DNA from: Pseudomonas gingeri
Lineage (GTDB): Bacteria > Pseudomonadota > Gammaproteobacteria > Pseudomonadales > Pseudomonadaceae
DNA length: 64,000 nt
Reading direction: 5' to 3'
Assembly: GCF_013386165.1 (NCBI RefSeq)
Contig: NZ_JACAOS010000001.1
Span: 299,476 to 363,475 of the forward strand
Shown: positions 43,769 to 53,636 of the stretch, piece by piece
Position numbering within the stretch: the first letter of the stretch is position 1
How the letters are laid out: the number at the start of each line of letters is the position of its first letter
Program-made: the position numbers and the translations under genes
Notes under the pieces: model-generated
What the model saw: the letters and a program-made list of their open reading frames with translations, nothing else
Told to the model about the DNA's origin: nothing
The model's database searches: none

Positions 43769-46700
43769 ATGTTGATCCTGCGCGGTGCTCCTGCCCTTTC
43801 CGCCTTTCGCCACAGCAAACTGCTCGAGCAACTGAGCCAAAAGGTTCCGGCTGTCAGCGGCTTGTATGCCGAGTTCGCCCATTTCGCCGAAGTGACCGGC
43901 GTGCTGACTGGCGACGAACAGCAAGTGCTGGCCCGTCTGCTGAAATACGGCCCGAGCGTGCCGGTCCAGGAGCCGACCGGTCGTCTGTTTCTGGTGTTGC
44001 CACGTTTCGGTACCATTTCGCCCTGGTCGAGCAAGGCCAGCGACATCGCGCGTAACTGCGGCCTGGGCAAAGTCCAGCGCCTGGAGCGTGGTATCGCTTT
44101 CTACGTCGCGGGCCAATTCAGCGAAGCCGAAGCCGAACTGATCGCTGCGACCCTGCATGACCGCATGACCCAGATCGTGCTGAGCACGCTGGAACAGGCT
44201 GCCGGCCTGTTCAGCCACGCCGAGCCGAAGCCGCTGACGGCCATCGATCTGCTGGGCGGTGGGCGCGCCGCACTGGAAAAAGCCAACGTCGAGCTGGGCC
44301 TGGCCCTGGCGGAAGACGAGATCGACTACCTGGTCGATGCGTTCAACGGCCTCAAGCGCAACCCCCACGACATCGAACTGATGATGTTCGCCCAGGCCAA
44401 CTCCGAGCACTGCCGTCACAAGATCTTCAACGCCAGTTGGGATATCGACGGCCAGAGCCAGGAAAAAAGCCTGTTCGGCATGATCAAGAACACCTACCAG
44501 ATGCACAGCGAAGGCGTTCTGTCGGCTTACAAGGACAACGCCTCGGTGATCGTCGGTAATGTCGCCGGACGTTTCTTCCCGGACCCTGAAACCCGCCAGT
44601 ACGGCGCGGTGCAGGAGCCGGTGCACATCCTGATGAAAGTCGAGACCCACAACCACCCGACCGCGATTGCCCCGTTCCCGGGTGCCGCCACCGGTTCCGG
44701 TGGCGAGATCCGCGACGAAGGTGCAACCGGTCGCGGCGCCAAGCCGAAAGCCGGCCTCACCGGTTTCACCGTATCCAACCTGCAGATCCCCGGCTTCGAA
44801 CAGCCGTGGGAAGTGCCGTACGGCAAGCCTGAGCGCATTGTGACCGCGCTGGACATCATGATCGAAGGCCCACTGGGTGGCGCCGCGTTCAACAACGAAT
44901 TCGGTCGTCCGGCCCTGACCGGCTACTTCCGTACGTTCGAGCAATCCATCACCACGCCTCGTGGTGATGAAGTGCGCGGTTACCACAAGCCGATCATGCT
45001 GGCCGGCGGTATGGGCAACATCCGCGCCGAACACGTACAGAAAGCTGAAATCGTCGTCGGCTCCAAGCTGATTGTCCTCGGCGGCCCGGCGATGCTGATC
45101 GGCCTGGGCGGCGGCGCGGCGTCCTCCATGGCCACCGGCACCAGCTCGGCGGACCTGGACTTCGCTTCGGTACAGCGCGAAAACCCGGAAATGGAACGTC
45201 GCTGCCAGGAAGTCATCGACCGTTGCTGGCAGCTGGGCGACAAGAACCCCATCAGCTTTATCCACGACGTGGGTGCCGGTGGTCTGTCCAACGCCTTCCC
45301 GGAACTGGTCAACGACGGTGATCGCGGCGGTCGTTTCGAACTGCGCAACATCCCCAATGACGAGCCGGGCATGGCCCCGCACGAAATCTGGTCGAACGAA
45401 TCCCAGGAACGTTATGTCCTGGCGGTCGGCGCGGCGGACTTCGAACGCTTCCAGGCCATCTGCGAGCGCGAGCGCTGCCCGTTCGCCGTGGTCGGCGAAG
45501 CCACTGCCGAGCCGCAGCTTACTGTCACGGATAGCCACTTCGGCAACAGTCCGGTGGACATGCCGCTGGAAGTGCTGCTGGGCAAGGCCCCGCGTATGCA
45601 CCGTTCGGCGGTCCGTGAAACCGAGCTGGGCGACGATTTCGATCCGAGCACCCTGGCCCTGGCCGAATGCGTGGAACGTGTACTGCATCACCCGGCCGTG
45701 GCCAGCAAGAGCTTCCTGATCACCATCGGCGACCGCACCATTACCGGCCTGGTCTCCCGTGATCAGATGGTCGGCCCGTGGCAGGTCCCGGTGGCTGACG
45801 TTGCCGTCACCGCCACCAGCTTCGACGTCTACACCGGTGAAGCCATGGCCATGGGCGAGCGCACGCCGCTAGCCCTGCTCGACGCGCCGGCTTCCGGTCG
45901 CATGGCGATCGGCGAAACCCTGACCAACATCGCGGCTTCGCGGATCGGCAAGCTGTCCGACATCAAGCTGTCGGCCAACTGGATGTCCGCTGCCGGTCAT
46001 CCGGGTGAAGACGCCCGCCTGTACGACACCGTCAAAGCGGTCGGTATGGAACTGTGTCCTGAATTGGGCCTGACCATTCCGGTGGGCAAGGACTCCATGT
46101 CCATGGCCACTCGCTGGAACGACGAGGGCGCCGACAAGAGCGTGACCTCGCCGCTGTCGCTGATCGTTACCGGTTTTGCGCCGGTTACCGATATTCGCCA
46201 GACCCTGACCCCGCAACTGCGCATGGACAAGGGCACCACCGATCTGATCCTGGTCGACCTCGGTCGTGGCCAGAACCGCATGGGGGCCTCGATCCTGGCC
46301 CAGGTCTACGGCAAGCTCGGCAAAGTGGCTCCGGACGTCGACGACGCCGAAGACCTGAAGGCTTTCTTCGCGGTGATCCAGGGCCTCAACGCCGACGGTC
46401 ACCTGCTGGCCTACCACGACCGTTCCGATGGCGGCCTGCTGACTTCCGTGCTGGAAATGGCCTTTGCCGGTCATTGCGGCCTGCACCTGAATCTCGACGG
46501 CCTGGCGGAAACCTCCGCCGACCTCGCGGCCATCCTGTTCAACGAAGAGCTCGGTGCGGTGATCCAGGTTCGCCAGGACTCCACCCCGGACGTGTTGGCG
46601 CAATTCAGCGCTGCCGGCCTGGGCGACTGCGTATCGGTGATCGGCCAGCCGTTGAACAATGGCGAAGTCAGCATCACCTTCGACGGCGACACGGTCTTCA

Positions 46701-47665
46701 CCGGCGAGCGTCGTCTGTTGCAGCGCCAGTGGGCGGAAACCAGCTACCGTATCCAGCGCCTGCGCGACAACGCCGAATGCGCCGACCAGGAATTCGACGT
46801 CCTGCTCGACGAGGGCAACCCGGGCCTGAGCTACAAGACCAGCTTCGATGTGAACCAGGACATCGCCGCGCCTTACATCAAGAAAGGCATTCGTCCACAG
46901 GTTGCCGTGCTGCGTGAGCAGGGCGTCAACGGCCAGGTGGAAATGGCTGCGGCGTTCGACCGTGCCGGCTTCAACGCCATCGACGTGCACATGAGCGATA
47001 TCCTCGCCGGTCGCGTCGACCTGAACGACTTCAAGGGCATGGTCGCCTGCGGCGGCTTCTCCTACGGCGACGTGCTGGGCGCCGGCGAAGGCTGGGCCAA
47101 GTCGGCCCTGTTCAACGCCCGTGCCCGCGATGCCTTCCAGGGCTTCTTCGAGCGCAGCGACAGCTTCACCCTCGGCGTGTGCAACGGTTGCCAGATGATG
47201 TCCAACCTGCACGAGCTGATTCCGGGCAGCGAGTTCTGGCCGCACTTCGTGCGCAACCGCTCCGAGCAGTTCGAAGCGCGGGTGGCGATGGTGCAGATCC
47301 AGGAATCGAATTCGATCTTCCTGCAGGGCATGGCCGGTTCGCGCATGCCGATCGCCATCGCCCACGGCGAAGGCCATGCCGAGTTCGAAAACGAGGAAGC
47401 CCTGCTGCAAGCCGACCTGTCGGGTTGCGTGGCGATGCGTTTCGTCGACAACCACGGCAAGGTCACCCAGGCCTACCCGGCCAACCCGAACGGCTCGCCG
47501 CGCGGGATCACCGGGCTGACCAGCCGCGACGGTCGCGTCACCATCATGATGCCGCACCCTGAGCGAGTGTTCCGTGCCGTGCAGAACTCCTGGCGCTCGG
47601 AAGACTGGAACGAAGACGCGCCATGGATGCGCATGTTCCGCAACGCCCGGACCTGGGTTAACTAA
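43769..47665 (+). CDS. purL: Phosphoribosylformylglycinamidine synthase
   Basis: The 1298-residue single-chain enzyme starts [20 protein letters not shown] at 43769. Domains in order are the N-terminal PurS-like part, two AIRS-type FGAM synthetase halves ([37 protein letters not shown], later [19 protein letters not shown]) and a C-terminal glutamine amidotransferase with the nucleophile Cys near residue 1137 ([10 protein letters not shown]) and the His-Glu pair near the end ([10 protein letters not shown]). It converts FGAR to FGAM in purine synthesis. Length is typical of proteobacterial PurL. Confidence 0.98.
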   Translation: MLILRGAPALSAFRHSKLLEQLSQKVPAVSGLYAEFAHFAEVTGVLTGDEQQVLARLLKYGPSVPVQEPTGRLFLVLPRFGTISPWSSKASDIARNCGLGKVQRLERGIAFYVAGQFSEAEAELIAATLHDRMTQIVLSTLEQAAGLFSHAEPKPLTAIDLLGGGRAALEKANVELGLALAEDEIDYLVDAFNGLKRNPHDIELMMFAQANSEHCRHKIFNASWDIDGQSQEKSLFGMIKNTYQMHSEGVLSAYKDNASVIVGNVAGRFFPDPETRQYGAVQEPVHILMKVETHNHPTAIAPFPGAATGSGGEIRDEGATGRGAKPKAGLTGFTVSNLQIPGFEQPWEVPYGKPERIVTALDIMIEGPLGGAAFNNEFGRPALTGYFRTFEQSITTPRGDEVRGYHKPIMLAGGMGNIRAEHVQKAEIVVGSKLIVLGGPAMLIGLGGGAASSMATGTSSADLDFASVQRENPEMERRCQEVIDRCWQLGDKNPISFIHDVGAGGLSNAFPELVNDGDRGGRFELRNIPNDEPGMAPHEIWSNESQERYVLAVGAADFERFQAICERERCPFAVVGEATAEPQLTVTDSHFGNSPVDMPLEVLLGKAPRMHRSAVRETELGDDFDPSTLALAECVERVLHHPAVASKSFLITIGDRTITGLVSRDQMVGPWQVPVADVAVTATSFDVYTGEAMAMGERTPLALLDAPASGRMAIGETLTNIAASRIGKLSDIKLSANWMSAAGHPGEDARLYDTVKAVGMELCPELGLTIPVGKDSMSMATRWNDEGADKSVTSPLSLIVTGFAPVTDIRQTLTPQLRMDKGTTDLILVDLGRGQNRMGASILAQVYGKLGKVAPDVDDAEDLKAFFAVIQGLNADGHLLAYHDRSDGGLLTSVLEMAFAGHCGLHLNLDGLAETSADLAAILFNEELGAVIQVRQDSTPDVLAQFSAAGLGDCVSVIGQPLNNGEVSITFDGDTVFTGERRLLQRQWAETSYRIQRLRDNAECADQEFDVLLDEGNPGLSYKTSFDVNQDIAAPYIKKGIRPQVAVLREQGVNGQVEMAAAFDRAGFNAIDVHMSDILAGRVDLNDFKGMVACGGFSYGDVLGAGEGWAKSALFNARARDAFQGFFERSDSFTLGVCNGCQMMSNLHELIPGSEFWPHFVRNRSEQFEARVAMVQIQESNSIFLQGMAGSRMPIAIAHGEGHAEFENEEALLQADLSGCVAMRFVDNHGKVTQAYPANPNGSPRGITGLTSRDGRVTIMMPHPERVFRAVQNSWRSEDWNEDAPWMRMFRNARTWVN

Positions 47666-47671
47666 GCGGTC

Positions 47672-47983
47672 ATGTACAAGCTCAGCTTTTTCGTTCCGCC
47701 GAGCCATGTGGAACAGGTCAAGAGTGCCGTATTCGCCGCCGGAGGCGGGCGGATCGGTGCTTATGACCAGTGTGCGTGGCAGGTGCTGGGTCAAGGCCAG
47801 TTTCGCCCGTTGGACGGCAGCCAGCCGTTTCTCGGGCAGACCGGTGTGGTCGAGCAGGTGGAAGAATGGAAGGTTGAGCTGGTGGTGGCGGACGCCTTGA
47901 TCGAGGCGGTGGTGTTGGCGCTCAAGCAGAGCCACCCCTACGAAACACCGGCTTATGAAGTCTGGCGTTTGGCGGATTTCTGA
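47672..47983 (+). CDS. YqfO-like (NIF3 middle-domain type) small protein
   Basis: The 103-residue protein MYKLSFFVPPSHVEQVKSAV has the CutA-like/YqfO fold: AAGGGRIGAYDQCAWQVLGQ, then GQFRPLDGSQPFLGQTG, VEEWKVELVVA and a C-terminal HPYETPAYEVWRL. This domain is found alone or inserted in NIF3-family proteins and may bind metal or act as a regulatory module; the function is unknown. It starts 6 bases after purL and is probably co-transcribed with it. A hairpin follows. Confidence 0.9.
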   Translation: MYKLSFFVPPSHVEQVKSAVFAAGGGRIGAYDQCAWQVLGQGQFRPLDGSQPFLGQTGVVEQVEEWKVELVVADALIEAVVLALKQSHPYETPAYEVWRLADF

Positions 47984-48019
47984 CCGGTTGCCGGTCTGTG
48001 GGCCGTTTCACCGCTTTCA

Positions 48020-48046
48020 CAAAACCCGCCACCTCGGCGGGTTTTG
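48020..48046. terminator. Terminator-like hairpin after the YqfO-like gene
   Basis: CAAAACCCGCC and GGCGGGTTTTG form a perfect 11-bp stem around ACCTC. The stem itself supplies T and A runs on both strands, so it can serve the convergent toxin-like gene too. Confidence 0.75.
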
Positions 48047-48113
48047 CTTGTCTGGAGATAGCCCGTTTCCAGTGCCTCGCAATGGCTTCCAATCGTGGGG
48101 AACCCCTCGATCG

Positions 48114-49187
48114 CTAGTCTTGAGGCGGAGGCATCTTTCTCTCGCCGACGCACTCGACCGGCAGGCCCACACCTTTGTCGAACCGGCACGCAGACGTCAG
48201 CAGCTCGGCCTTGATACCGCCGATGAACGCGACAGCGCCTTCACGTCCGCCGGTGTTAGGTCCTGACAGATCCACCGCCACGCTATCGGGTTTGACTTCA
48301 TACACCCAGCCACCGTTCTGCGCATCCGCGACCGCCCAGTTCCGGGCGTCGGTATAGTCGCGAAACGCGACGACGACCGAGTTGGTGAAGGCGGGCGATT
48401 CCGGGTTGCTCGCCAATCTCAAGTTGGGTGCCAGTGAGTTCCTGGCTCGCAATCCATGGGCCAGTGCGTCCGCTCCCTGTACGGGGTTGATGATCGAGGA
48501 GCCGACTGCCCAGAAGGAACGTGTGCTCGTGACCCATGCCAGGCCTTCTGGAGGCGTCACCTGGCTCCAGTCTATGGACATTGCCGCGACCTCCAATCGG
48601 CTCTCCTGGCCGGTGGGTTCGCGGTAGGCCGGGTTCGTGACGCAATCAGCGGCATTGTCCTTCTTGCACGCCTGCTTGATAAAGCGCCCTTTGACCCCGC
48701 CCGGGAAGCTGATCTCTTCCTCACTGACAATCGGTCCTCCCGATTTTTCCTGGTCGATGCCATGGGGGGCCCTGAACTCGAACACCCATTCCTTGGCGAA
48801 ACTCTGGGCGATCCGCTGGCTGCGTGTCGTGCTGCTATAGACCGAACGTGCCGCCCCGGCCCCGTGGTTGAACCAGTCGTACATCCACTCGTTGCCGGGG
48901 AAATTCACGGCTTTAGGCAAGAGCCCGACCTGGAAGGCCTCAAGCCCCTGATCCGTGGTGTCGCCCCGATAGAGCGTGTCCATGTCGGTTCGCCAATGCA
49001 GGGAGGGTTTGCTTTCGCGGATCGGCACGCTGGCATCCGCCGTCACCTGAAGCCAGGCTTGATACCAGGGCTCCTCGTCTCCCTGAGGCGTTCCCGCGCC
49101 CCACACGTGGCTGCCCGGTTGCCAGGCAGCTGCCAATACCACCACGGCGACAGACGCCGCCCGTATAAAACCGCCATGTTTCTTCAT
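48114..49187 (-). CDS. Putative secreted enterotoxin-type ADP-ribosyltransferase, tandem duplicated domain
   Basis: The 357-residue protein starts MKKHGGFIRAASVAVVVLAA (start 49187, with GAGG upstream; an ATG 15 bases earlier overlaps that site) and has a signal peptide ending near residue 31. Domain 1 (about 66-185) has the cholera/pertussis-toxin motifs: Arg74 in TLYRGDTTDQ, Ser-Ser-Thr-Thr 118-121 in VYSSTTRSQRIAQSFA, EWVFEFRA, and Glu156-Glu-Glu158 in SEEEISFPGGV, aligned with EQEVSALGGI of cholera toxin A. Domain 2 (about 220-347) repeats the layout (WVYEVKP, REGAVAFIGGI) but lacks the Arg, and Glu158 is replaced by Ala318. Each domain ends with a Cys pair (174/182, 334/346). No B-subunit gene is nearby. 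Toxin function is inferred. Confidence 0.7.
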   Translation of the reverse strand: MKKHGGFIRAASVAVVVLAAAWQPGSHVWGAGTPQGDEEPWYQAWLQVTADASVPIRESKPSLHWRTDMDTLYRGDTTDQGLEAFQVGLLPKAVNFPGNEWMYDWFNHGAGAARSVYSSTTRSQRIAQSFAKEWVFEFRAPHGIDQEKSGGPIVSEEEISFPGGVKGRFIKQACKKDNAADCVTNPAYREPTGQESRLEVAAMSIDWSQVTPPEGLAWVTSTRSFWAVGSSIINPVQGADALAHGLRARNSLAPNLRLASNPESPAFTNSVVVAFRDYTDARNWAVADAQNGGWVYEVKPDSVAVDLSGPNTGGREGAVAFIGGIKAELLTSACRFDKGVGLPVECVGERKMPPPQD

Positions 49188-49287
49188 GATTTGATGCCTC
49201 ATCCAGAACGCTCAAGCCATGCCGAATCACATACGTCATGACTACACATTCTTCGACGTGACACCTTTCACTGCTTCTGCCGGATAA

Positions 49288-49306
49288 GGCTCCGCTGAAC
49301 GGAGCC
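49288..49306 (-). terminator. Weak hairpin downstream of the nag operon
   Basis: GGCTCCG and CGGAGCC pair around CTGAA about 43 bases after the nagE stop. There is no T-run, so it may be only a Rho-associated or 3'-end-stabilising structure. Confidence 0.35.
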
Positions 49307-49348
49307 TCGGTCCACAGCGTGAACCCTGAGTGTAGATTGTCGTCGCGA

Positions 49349-51064
49349 CTAGAGCGGCGCGGCACAGGTTTCCCTGCGGTTCAGTAGCGCCCTCAATGCT
49401 TCACTGATGCCGCCGGCCTGGTTTCCCACCAACACATGCCAGGCTCCGCCTTCCACCTGGCTGACACCCTGGCAGCCGAGGACTTTCAGGTCCGCTTCCG
49501 ATAGCCGCCGGACATCCTCGAGCTGTACCCGCAGCCGCGTCTGGGCGACACACTCCAAGGTGAGCACATTGTCTTTCCCACCCAGCGCGTCCAACCATTG
49601 CCCGAGCTGTTGCGCACTGATTGCAAGCGACTCGGCAGGCATCGGTGCACTCGCTACCTTGTCGATCGAACCCGTCACGGGCAAGGCCAGACGGATCTCA
49701 TCGGCAATGCTGTCGGCCAGTGGCCCGACCACCACTTGCAGACTGCCGCCGTGGCCCGGCCGTACCACCGCCACCGCCCCAAGGTTTTTCAGCTCGGCGT
49801 CCACGGCCTTGTCCCGATCCAGCAGTTCCAGCCGCAGGCGGGTGGTGCAGGCACCGACCGTCAGCAGGTTGGCGGCGCCGCCCAGGGCCTGGATATAAGC
49901 GGCTGCCCGTTGGTTCTCGCTGAGGATCCGGGTGGCGGTAGCGCTGGCGATGTTTTCGCGTCCGGGCGTCTTCAGGTCGAAGCGACGGATGCAGAAGTCG
50001 AACACAAAGTAGTAGAGCAGGGCATAGGCCAGACCCACCGGGAACACCAGCCAGCCGTTGGTGGACTTGCCCCAGCCCAGGGCCATGTCGATGGCGCCGC
50101 CGGAGAAGGTGAAGCCCAGGTGGATGTTCAAGGCATTGGTCACCGCCATCGACAGCCCGGTCAACAAGGCATGCAGCACATACAACATCGGCGCGAGGAA
50201 CATGAAGGCGAATTCGATCGGTTCGGTCACCCCGGTGAGGAACGAGGTCAGGGCCATCGACAGCAACAGCCCGCCCATCAGCTTGCGCCGCTCCGGCAGG
50301 GCATTGCGGTACATCGCCAGGCAGGCCGCCGGAAGGCCGAAGACCATTACCGGGAACATGCCGGTCATGAACTGCCCACCCTTCGGGTCGCCGGCGAAGT
50401 AACGCGCCAGGTCACCGGTGACCACCAATCCGGTTTCGGGCGAGGTGTAGCTGCCGAACACGAACCACATCATGTTGTTGAGGATGTGGTGCAACCCGGT
50501 GACGATCAGCAGCCGGTTGAAGAAACCGAAGACAAAGGCCCCGAGGCTGCCGCTCTCGACCATCAGCAGGCCGAGGCTGTTGATGCCGCTCTGGATCGGC
50601 GGCCAGATAAAGCCGAACAGCACCCCCAGGCCCACCGCCGAGAACCCGGTGACAATCGGCACGAAGCGCCGCCCGCCGAAAAACGCCAGGTATTCCGGCA
50701 GCTTGATGTCCTTGAAGCGGTTGTACAGCGCGCCGCCCAGCAGGCCGCTGATGATCCCGGCGAGCATGCCCATGTTGATGCTCGCATCGAGCACCTTGAG
50801 GGTGGCGATCAGCACCAGGTAACCGATGGCCCCCGCAAGACCTGCAGTGCCATTGTTGTCCCGGGCGAAACCCACGGCGATGCCGATGGCGAAGATCAGT
50901 GCCAGGTTGGCGAAGATGGTATTGCCGGCATCGTGGATGATGGCGATGTTCAGCAGGTCGGTATCGCCCAGGCGCAGCAGCAAGCCGGCAATCGGCAGGA
51001 TGGCGATGGGGAGCATCAACGCCCGTCCCAGGCGTTGCAGACCTTCGATGAAGAACTGGTACAT
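49349..51064 (-). CDS. nagE: N-acetylglucosamine PTS permease, EIIC-EIIB with second IIB-like domain
   Basis: The 571-residue membrane protein starts MYQFFIEGLQRLGRALMLPI at 51064 after AAGGAG. EIIC spans about residues 1-365 with ten or so hydrophobic segments and the GVTEPIEFAFMFLAPMLYV motif. EIIB follows with the phosphorylated Cys406 (TVGACTTRLRL). A second IIB-like domain (about 485-560, LTLECVAQTRLRV) repeats the motif but has Ala507 at the Cys position. It imports and phosphorylates GlcNAc using phosphate from NagF. It is the last gene of the nag operon, 42 bases after nagF. Confidence 0.92.
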   Translation of the reverse strand: MYQFFIEGLQRLGRALMLPIAILPIAGLLLRLGDTDLLNIAIIHDAGNTIFANLALIFAIGIAVGFARDNNGTAGLAGAIGYLVLIATLKVLDASINMGMLAGIISGLLGGALYNRFKDIKLPEYLAFFGGRRFVPIVTGFSAVGLGVLFGFIWPPIQSGINSLGLLMVESGSLGAFVFGFFNRLLIVTGLHHILNNMMWFVFGSYTSPETGLVVTGDLARYFAGDPKGGQFMTGMFPVMVFGLPAACLAMYRNALPERRKLMGGLLLSMALTSFLTGVTEPIEFAFMFLAPMLYVLHALLTGLSMAVTNALNIHLGFTFSGGAIDMALGWGKSTNGWLVFPVGLAYALLYYFVFDFCIRRFDLKTPGRENIASATATRILSENQRAAAYIQALGGAANLLTVGACTTRLRLELLDRDKAVDAELKNLGAVAVVRPGHGGSLQVVVGPLADSIADEIRLALPVTGSIDKVASAPMPAESLAISAQQLGQWLDALGGKDNVLTLECVAQTRLRVQLEDVRRLSEADLKVLGCQGVSQVEGGAWHVLVGNQAGGISEALRALLNRRETCAAPL

Positions 51065-51106
51065 GACGTGTCTCCTTCTTGTTGTTGTGGGCAGGCCTTG
51101 GATCAA

Positions 51107-53623
51107 TCAGCCCAGGGGCCAGTGTTGGCGACAGGCTTCACGGACTTTCGCGGCGCTGCCCAGGTGCAGCAGCGACGGAACGATCCGCCGACATTCGGCG
51201 GCATCCAGGCTGCGTACCCGGGCCTTGATCTCGCCAATTTGCGGAGTACTGACGGACAGCTCGGTGACCCCCAGGCCAATCAGCACCGGGGTCGCCAGCG
51301 GGTCGGAGGCCAGCGCGCCGCAGACCCCGACCCAACGTTTATGCAGGGCGGCACCGGCACAGGTCTGGGCCATCAGCCGCAGTAGCGCCGGGTGCAGGGC
51401 GTCGACCCGGGCGGCGAGGCCGGCGTGGTCGCGGTCCATGGCCAGGGTGTACTGCGACAGGTCGTTGGTGCCGATGGACAGGAAGTCCGCATGCTCGGCC
51501 AATTGTTCGGCCAGCAGGGCCGCCGAAGGCACTTCGATCATCACCCCCAGCTCCGGGCGCAGGTTGAGCCCCATCTCGCCGGCCAGTTCGTCCAGGCGTC
51601 GACGCACCTGCAGCAGTTCGTCGACTTCGCTGATCATCGGCAGCAGGATCCGGCAACGTTGCAGTGGGCTGACCTGCAGCAGGGCGCGCAGTTGCTGGTC
51701 GAGCAGTTCCGGTTGCGCCTGGCCCAGGCGGATGCCCCGCAGGCCCAGCACCGGGTTGGCTTCCACCGGCAGCGGCAGGTAATCGAGTTGCTTGTCGCCG
51801 CCGACATCGATGGTGCGGATGATCACCGGGCGGTAGCCCATGGCGTCCATCACGCCCTGATAGGCACGGCGTTGTTCCTCTTGATCCGGTGCGCTGCGGC
51901 GCTCGACGAAGAGGAACTCGGTGCGCAACAGGCCGACGCCGTCGGCACCGTGGCGGTGGGCCTCGCCGGCTTCGCTGGCCGAGGCGACATTGGCCGCCAC
52001 TTCGATCGTCAGGCCATCGCGGGTCTCGGCCGGTAATTGGGCCTGGGACTGCTGTTGCTGGCGGCGCAATTGCTGTTGCTCGTGGGCCTGGGCGACGCCT
52101 TCGCGGCGGGCCGCATCGGGCCTCAGTTCAAGGCGGCCCCGGTCGGCGTCGAGGACCACCACCTGGCCGGGGGCGATGTCCAGCAGGTCGGCGCCCAAGG
52201 CCACCAGGCAGGGCAGGCCCTTGCTTCGCGCCAGGATCGCCACGTGGGAGGTCGCACCGCCGCTGGCCATGCACAACCCGGCCACCTGTTGCTGGCTGAG
52301 CAGCAACAGGTCCGAGGGTGTCAGTTCCTGCGCGGCGACAATGGCGCCGGGATGCAGGTCGTAGTGCGCGGCCTCGCCCAGCAGGGCACGCAACACTTGT
52401 TGCCGGAGATCGCGCAGGTCGTTGGCGCGCTCGGCCAGCAGCGGATTGCCGAGATTGAGCAGGACCTGGCATTGCGCTTCGATCGACTGGTCCCAGGCAT
52501 GGGTCGCGGCCTGGCCGGTTTCGATGGCGTGGCTTGCGGCATCCAGTAGAGCGGGGTCTTCGAGCAAGGCCAGGTGGGCGTTGAAGATGTCCTCTTCTTC
52601 GCTGTCTTTGCGCTGGCGGGCCTGGATCAGCGTGCCGTGGATGTCCGCGCGGACTTTTTCCAGGGCGGCGTCCAGCGCTTGCAATTGTTCATCGGCAATG
52701 TGCCCGCCGGTGTCCGGCGCCAGGGCGATGGCGCTCAGGCGTACCAGTGGGCCACTGACCAGGCCGGGTGAGGCGCACACACCCTGGAGCACGCCATCTT
52801 CCCTCGGTTGTTGCGCGGTTGCCTTGAGCTGGGGCAGCGCCGAATGGCCGGCATTGCCCAGGGGTGTACGCAACACCTTCAGCAGAGCCTGCAACGCCGC
52901 CTCGCGGTCCGGGCCACGGCAACTGATCTGCACTTCCTGCTGTTCGCCGACGCTGAGCCCCATGATGCCGATCAGGCTGTCGAGGGCGGCGGATTGATCG
53001 CCCAGGTGCAGGCGGGCGCTGCAATTGAAGCCCTGGGCGGTCTGGCGCAGCAATGCCGCCGGACGCGCATGCAGGCCGCCGTGATGGGCGACCCGGGCGC
53101 TGCCGCGAACTTCGTCGGTGTCAGTGGTCGGCGCAGTCGCGCGCTGTTCGGCGTTGCGATGGGCGACGATGTGCAGCAAGGGTTCGCCGACCTTGACCTG
53201 GGTCCGGGCGACGGGCTGCAGGTCGTAATGCTCGCCGTTGGTCAGGATCACCAGGCTCACCAGGCTTTTGCACTGGCGGGCGACCTTGTCCAGGTCGACC
53301 CGCAGCAAGGCCTGGCCTTCCTGCACCCGCTCGCCTTCCCCGACCAGCAGGGCAAAACCCTCGCCTTGCAGCTCGACGGTATCCAGGCCCAAGTGCAGCA
53401 GCAGCTCGGCGCCGTTATCGCTGCGCAGGGTCAGGGCGTGCCGGGTTCGGGCGATATGGATGATCTCGCCGGCACAGGGTGCATGCAGGCAATTGTTGAG
53501 CGGGTCGATGGCCAGTCCCGGACCCATGGCGCCGCTGGCGAATACCGCATCGTCGACGTCGGCAAGCGGGAACACGGGACCGCTCAACGGTGCGCTGAGG
53601 GTGATGTTGTTCTTGTTATGCAT
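51107..53623 (-). CDS. nagF: PTS multiphosphoryl transfer protein EIIA-HPr-EI for N-acetylglucosamine
   Basis: The 838-residue protein fuses three PTS modules. EIIA-Glc type (1-150) has active His77 in LLHLGLDTV; HPr (175-260) has His185 in HHGGLHARPAA; EI (about 285-838) has the GGATSHVAILARSKGLP active-site His and C-terminal PEP-binding blocks (LLRTEFLFVERRSAPDQEEQ, DYLPLPVEANPVLGLRGIRL, GVMIEVPSAALLAEQ). It takes phosphate from PEP and passes it to NagE, bypassing the general PTS. The gene lies 13 bases after nagB2. Confidence 0.95.
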   Translation of the reverse strand: MHNKNNITLSAPLSGPVFPLADVDDAVFASGAMGPGLAIDPLNNCLHAPCAGEIIHIARTRHALTLRSDNGAELLLHLGLDTVELQGEGFALLVGEGERVQEGQALLRVDLDKVARQCKSLVSLVILTNGEHYDLQPVARTQVKVGEPLLHIVAHRNAEQRATAPTTDTDEVRGSARVAHHGGLHARPAALLRQTAQGFNCSARLHLGDQSAALDSLIGIMGLSVGEQQEVQISCRGPDREAALQALLKVLRTPLGNAGHSALPQLKATAQQPREDGVLQGVCASPGLVSGPLVRLSAIALAPDTGGHIADEQLQALDAALEKVRADIHGTLIQARQRKDSEEEDIFNAHLALLEDPALLDAASHAIETGQAATHAWDQSIEAQCQVLLNLGNPLLAERANDLRDLRQQVLRALLGEAAHYDLHPGAIVAAQELTPSDLLLLSQQQVAGLCMASGGATSHVAILARSKGLPCLVALGADLLDIAPGQVVVLDADRGRLELRPDAARREGVAQAHEQQQLRRQQQQSQAQLPAETRDGLTIEVAANVASASEAGEAHRHGADGVGLLRTEFLFVERRSAPDQEEQRRAYQGVMDAMGYRPVIIRTIDVGGDKQLDYLPLPVEANPVLGLRGIRLGQAQPELLDQQLRALLQVSPLQRCRILLPMISEVDELLQVRRRLDELAGEMGLNLRPELGVMIEVPSAALLAEQLAEHADFLSIGTNDLSQYTLAMDRDHAGLAARVDALHPALLRLMAQTCAGAALHKRWVGVCGALASDPLATPVLIGLGVTELSVSTPQIGEIKARVRSLDAAECRRIVPSLLHLGSAAKVREACRQHWPLG

Positions 53624-53636
53624 GGCGCTGTACTCG

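Noticed and set aside
45869..47935. 688-codon open frame antisense to purL
   Set aside because: PurL motifs are continuous on the plus strand; this is a shadow frame.
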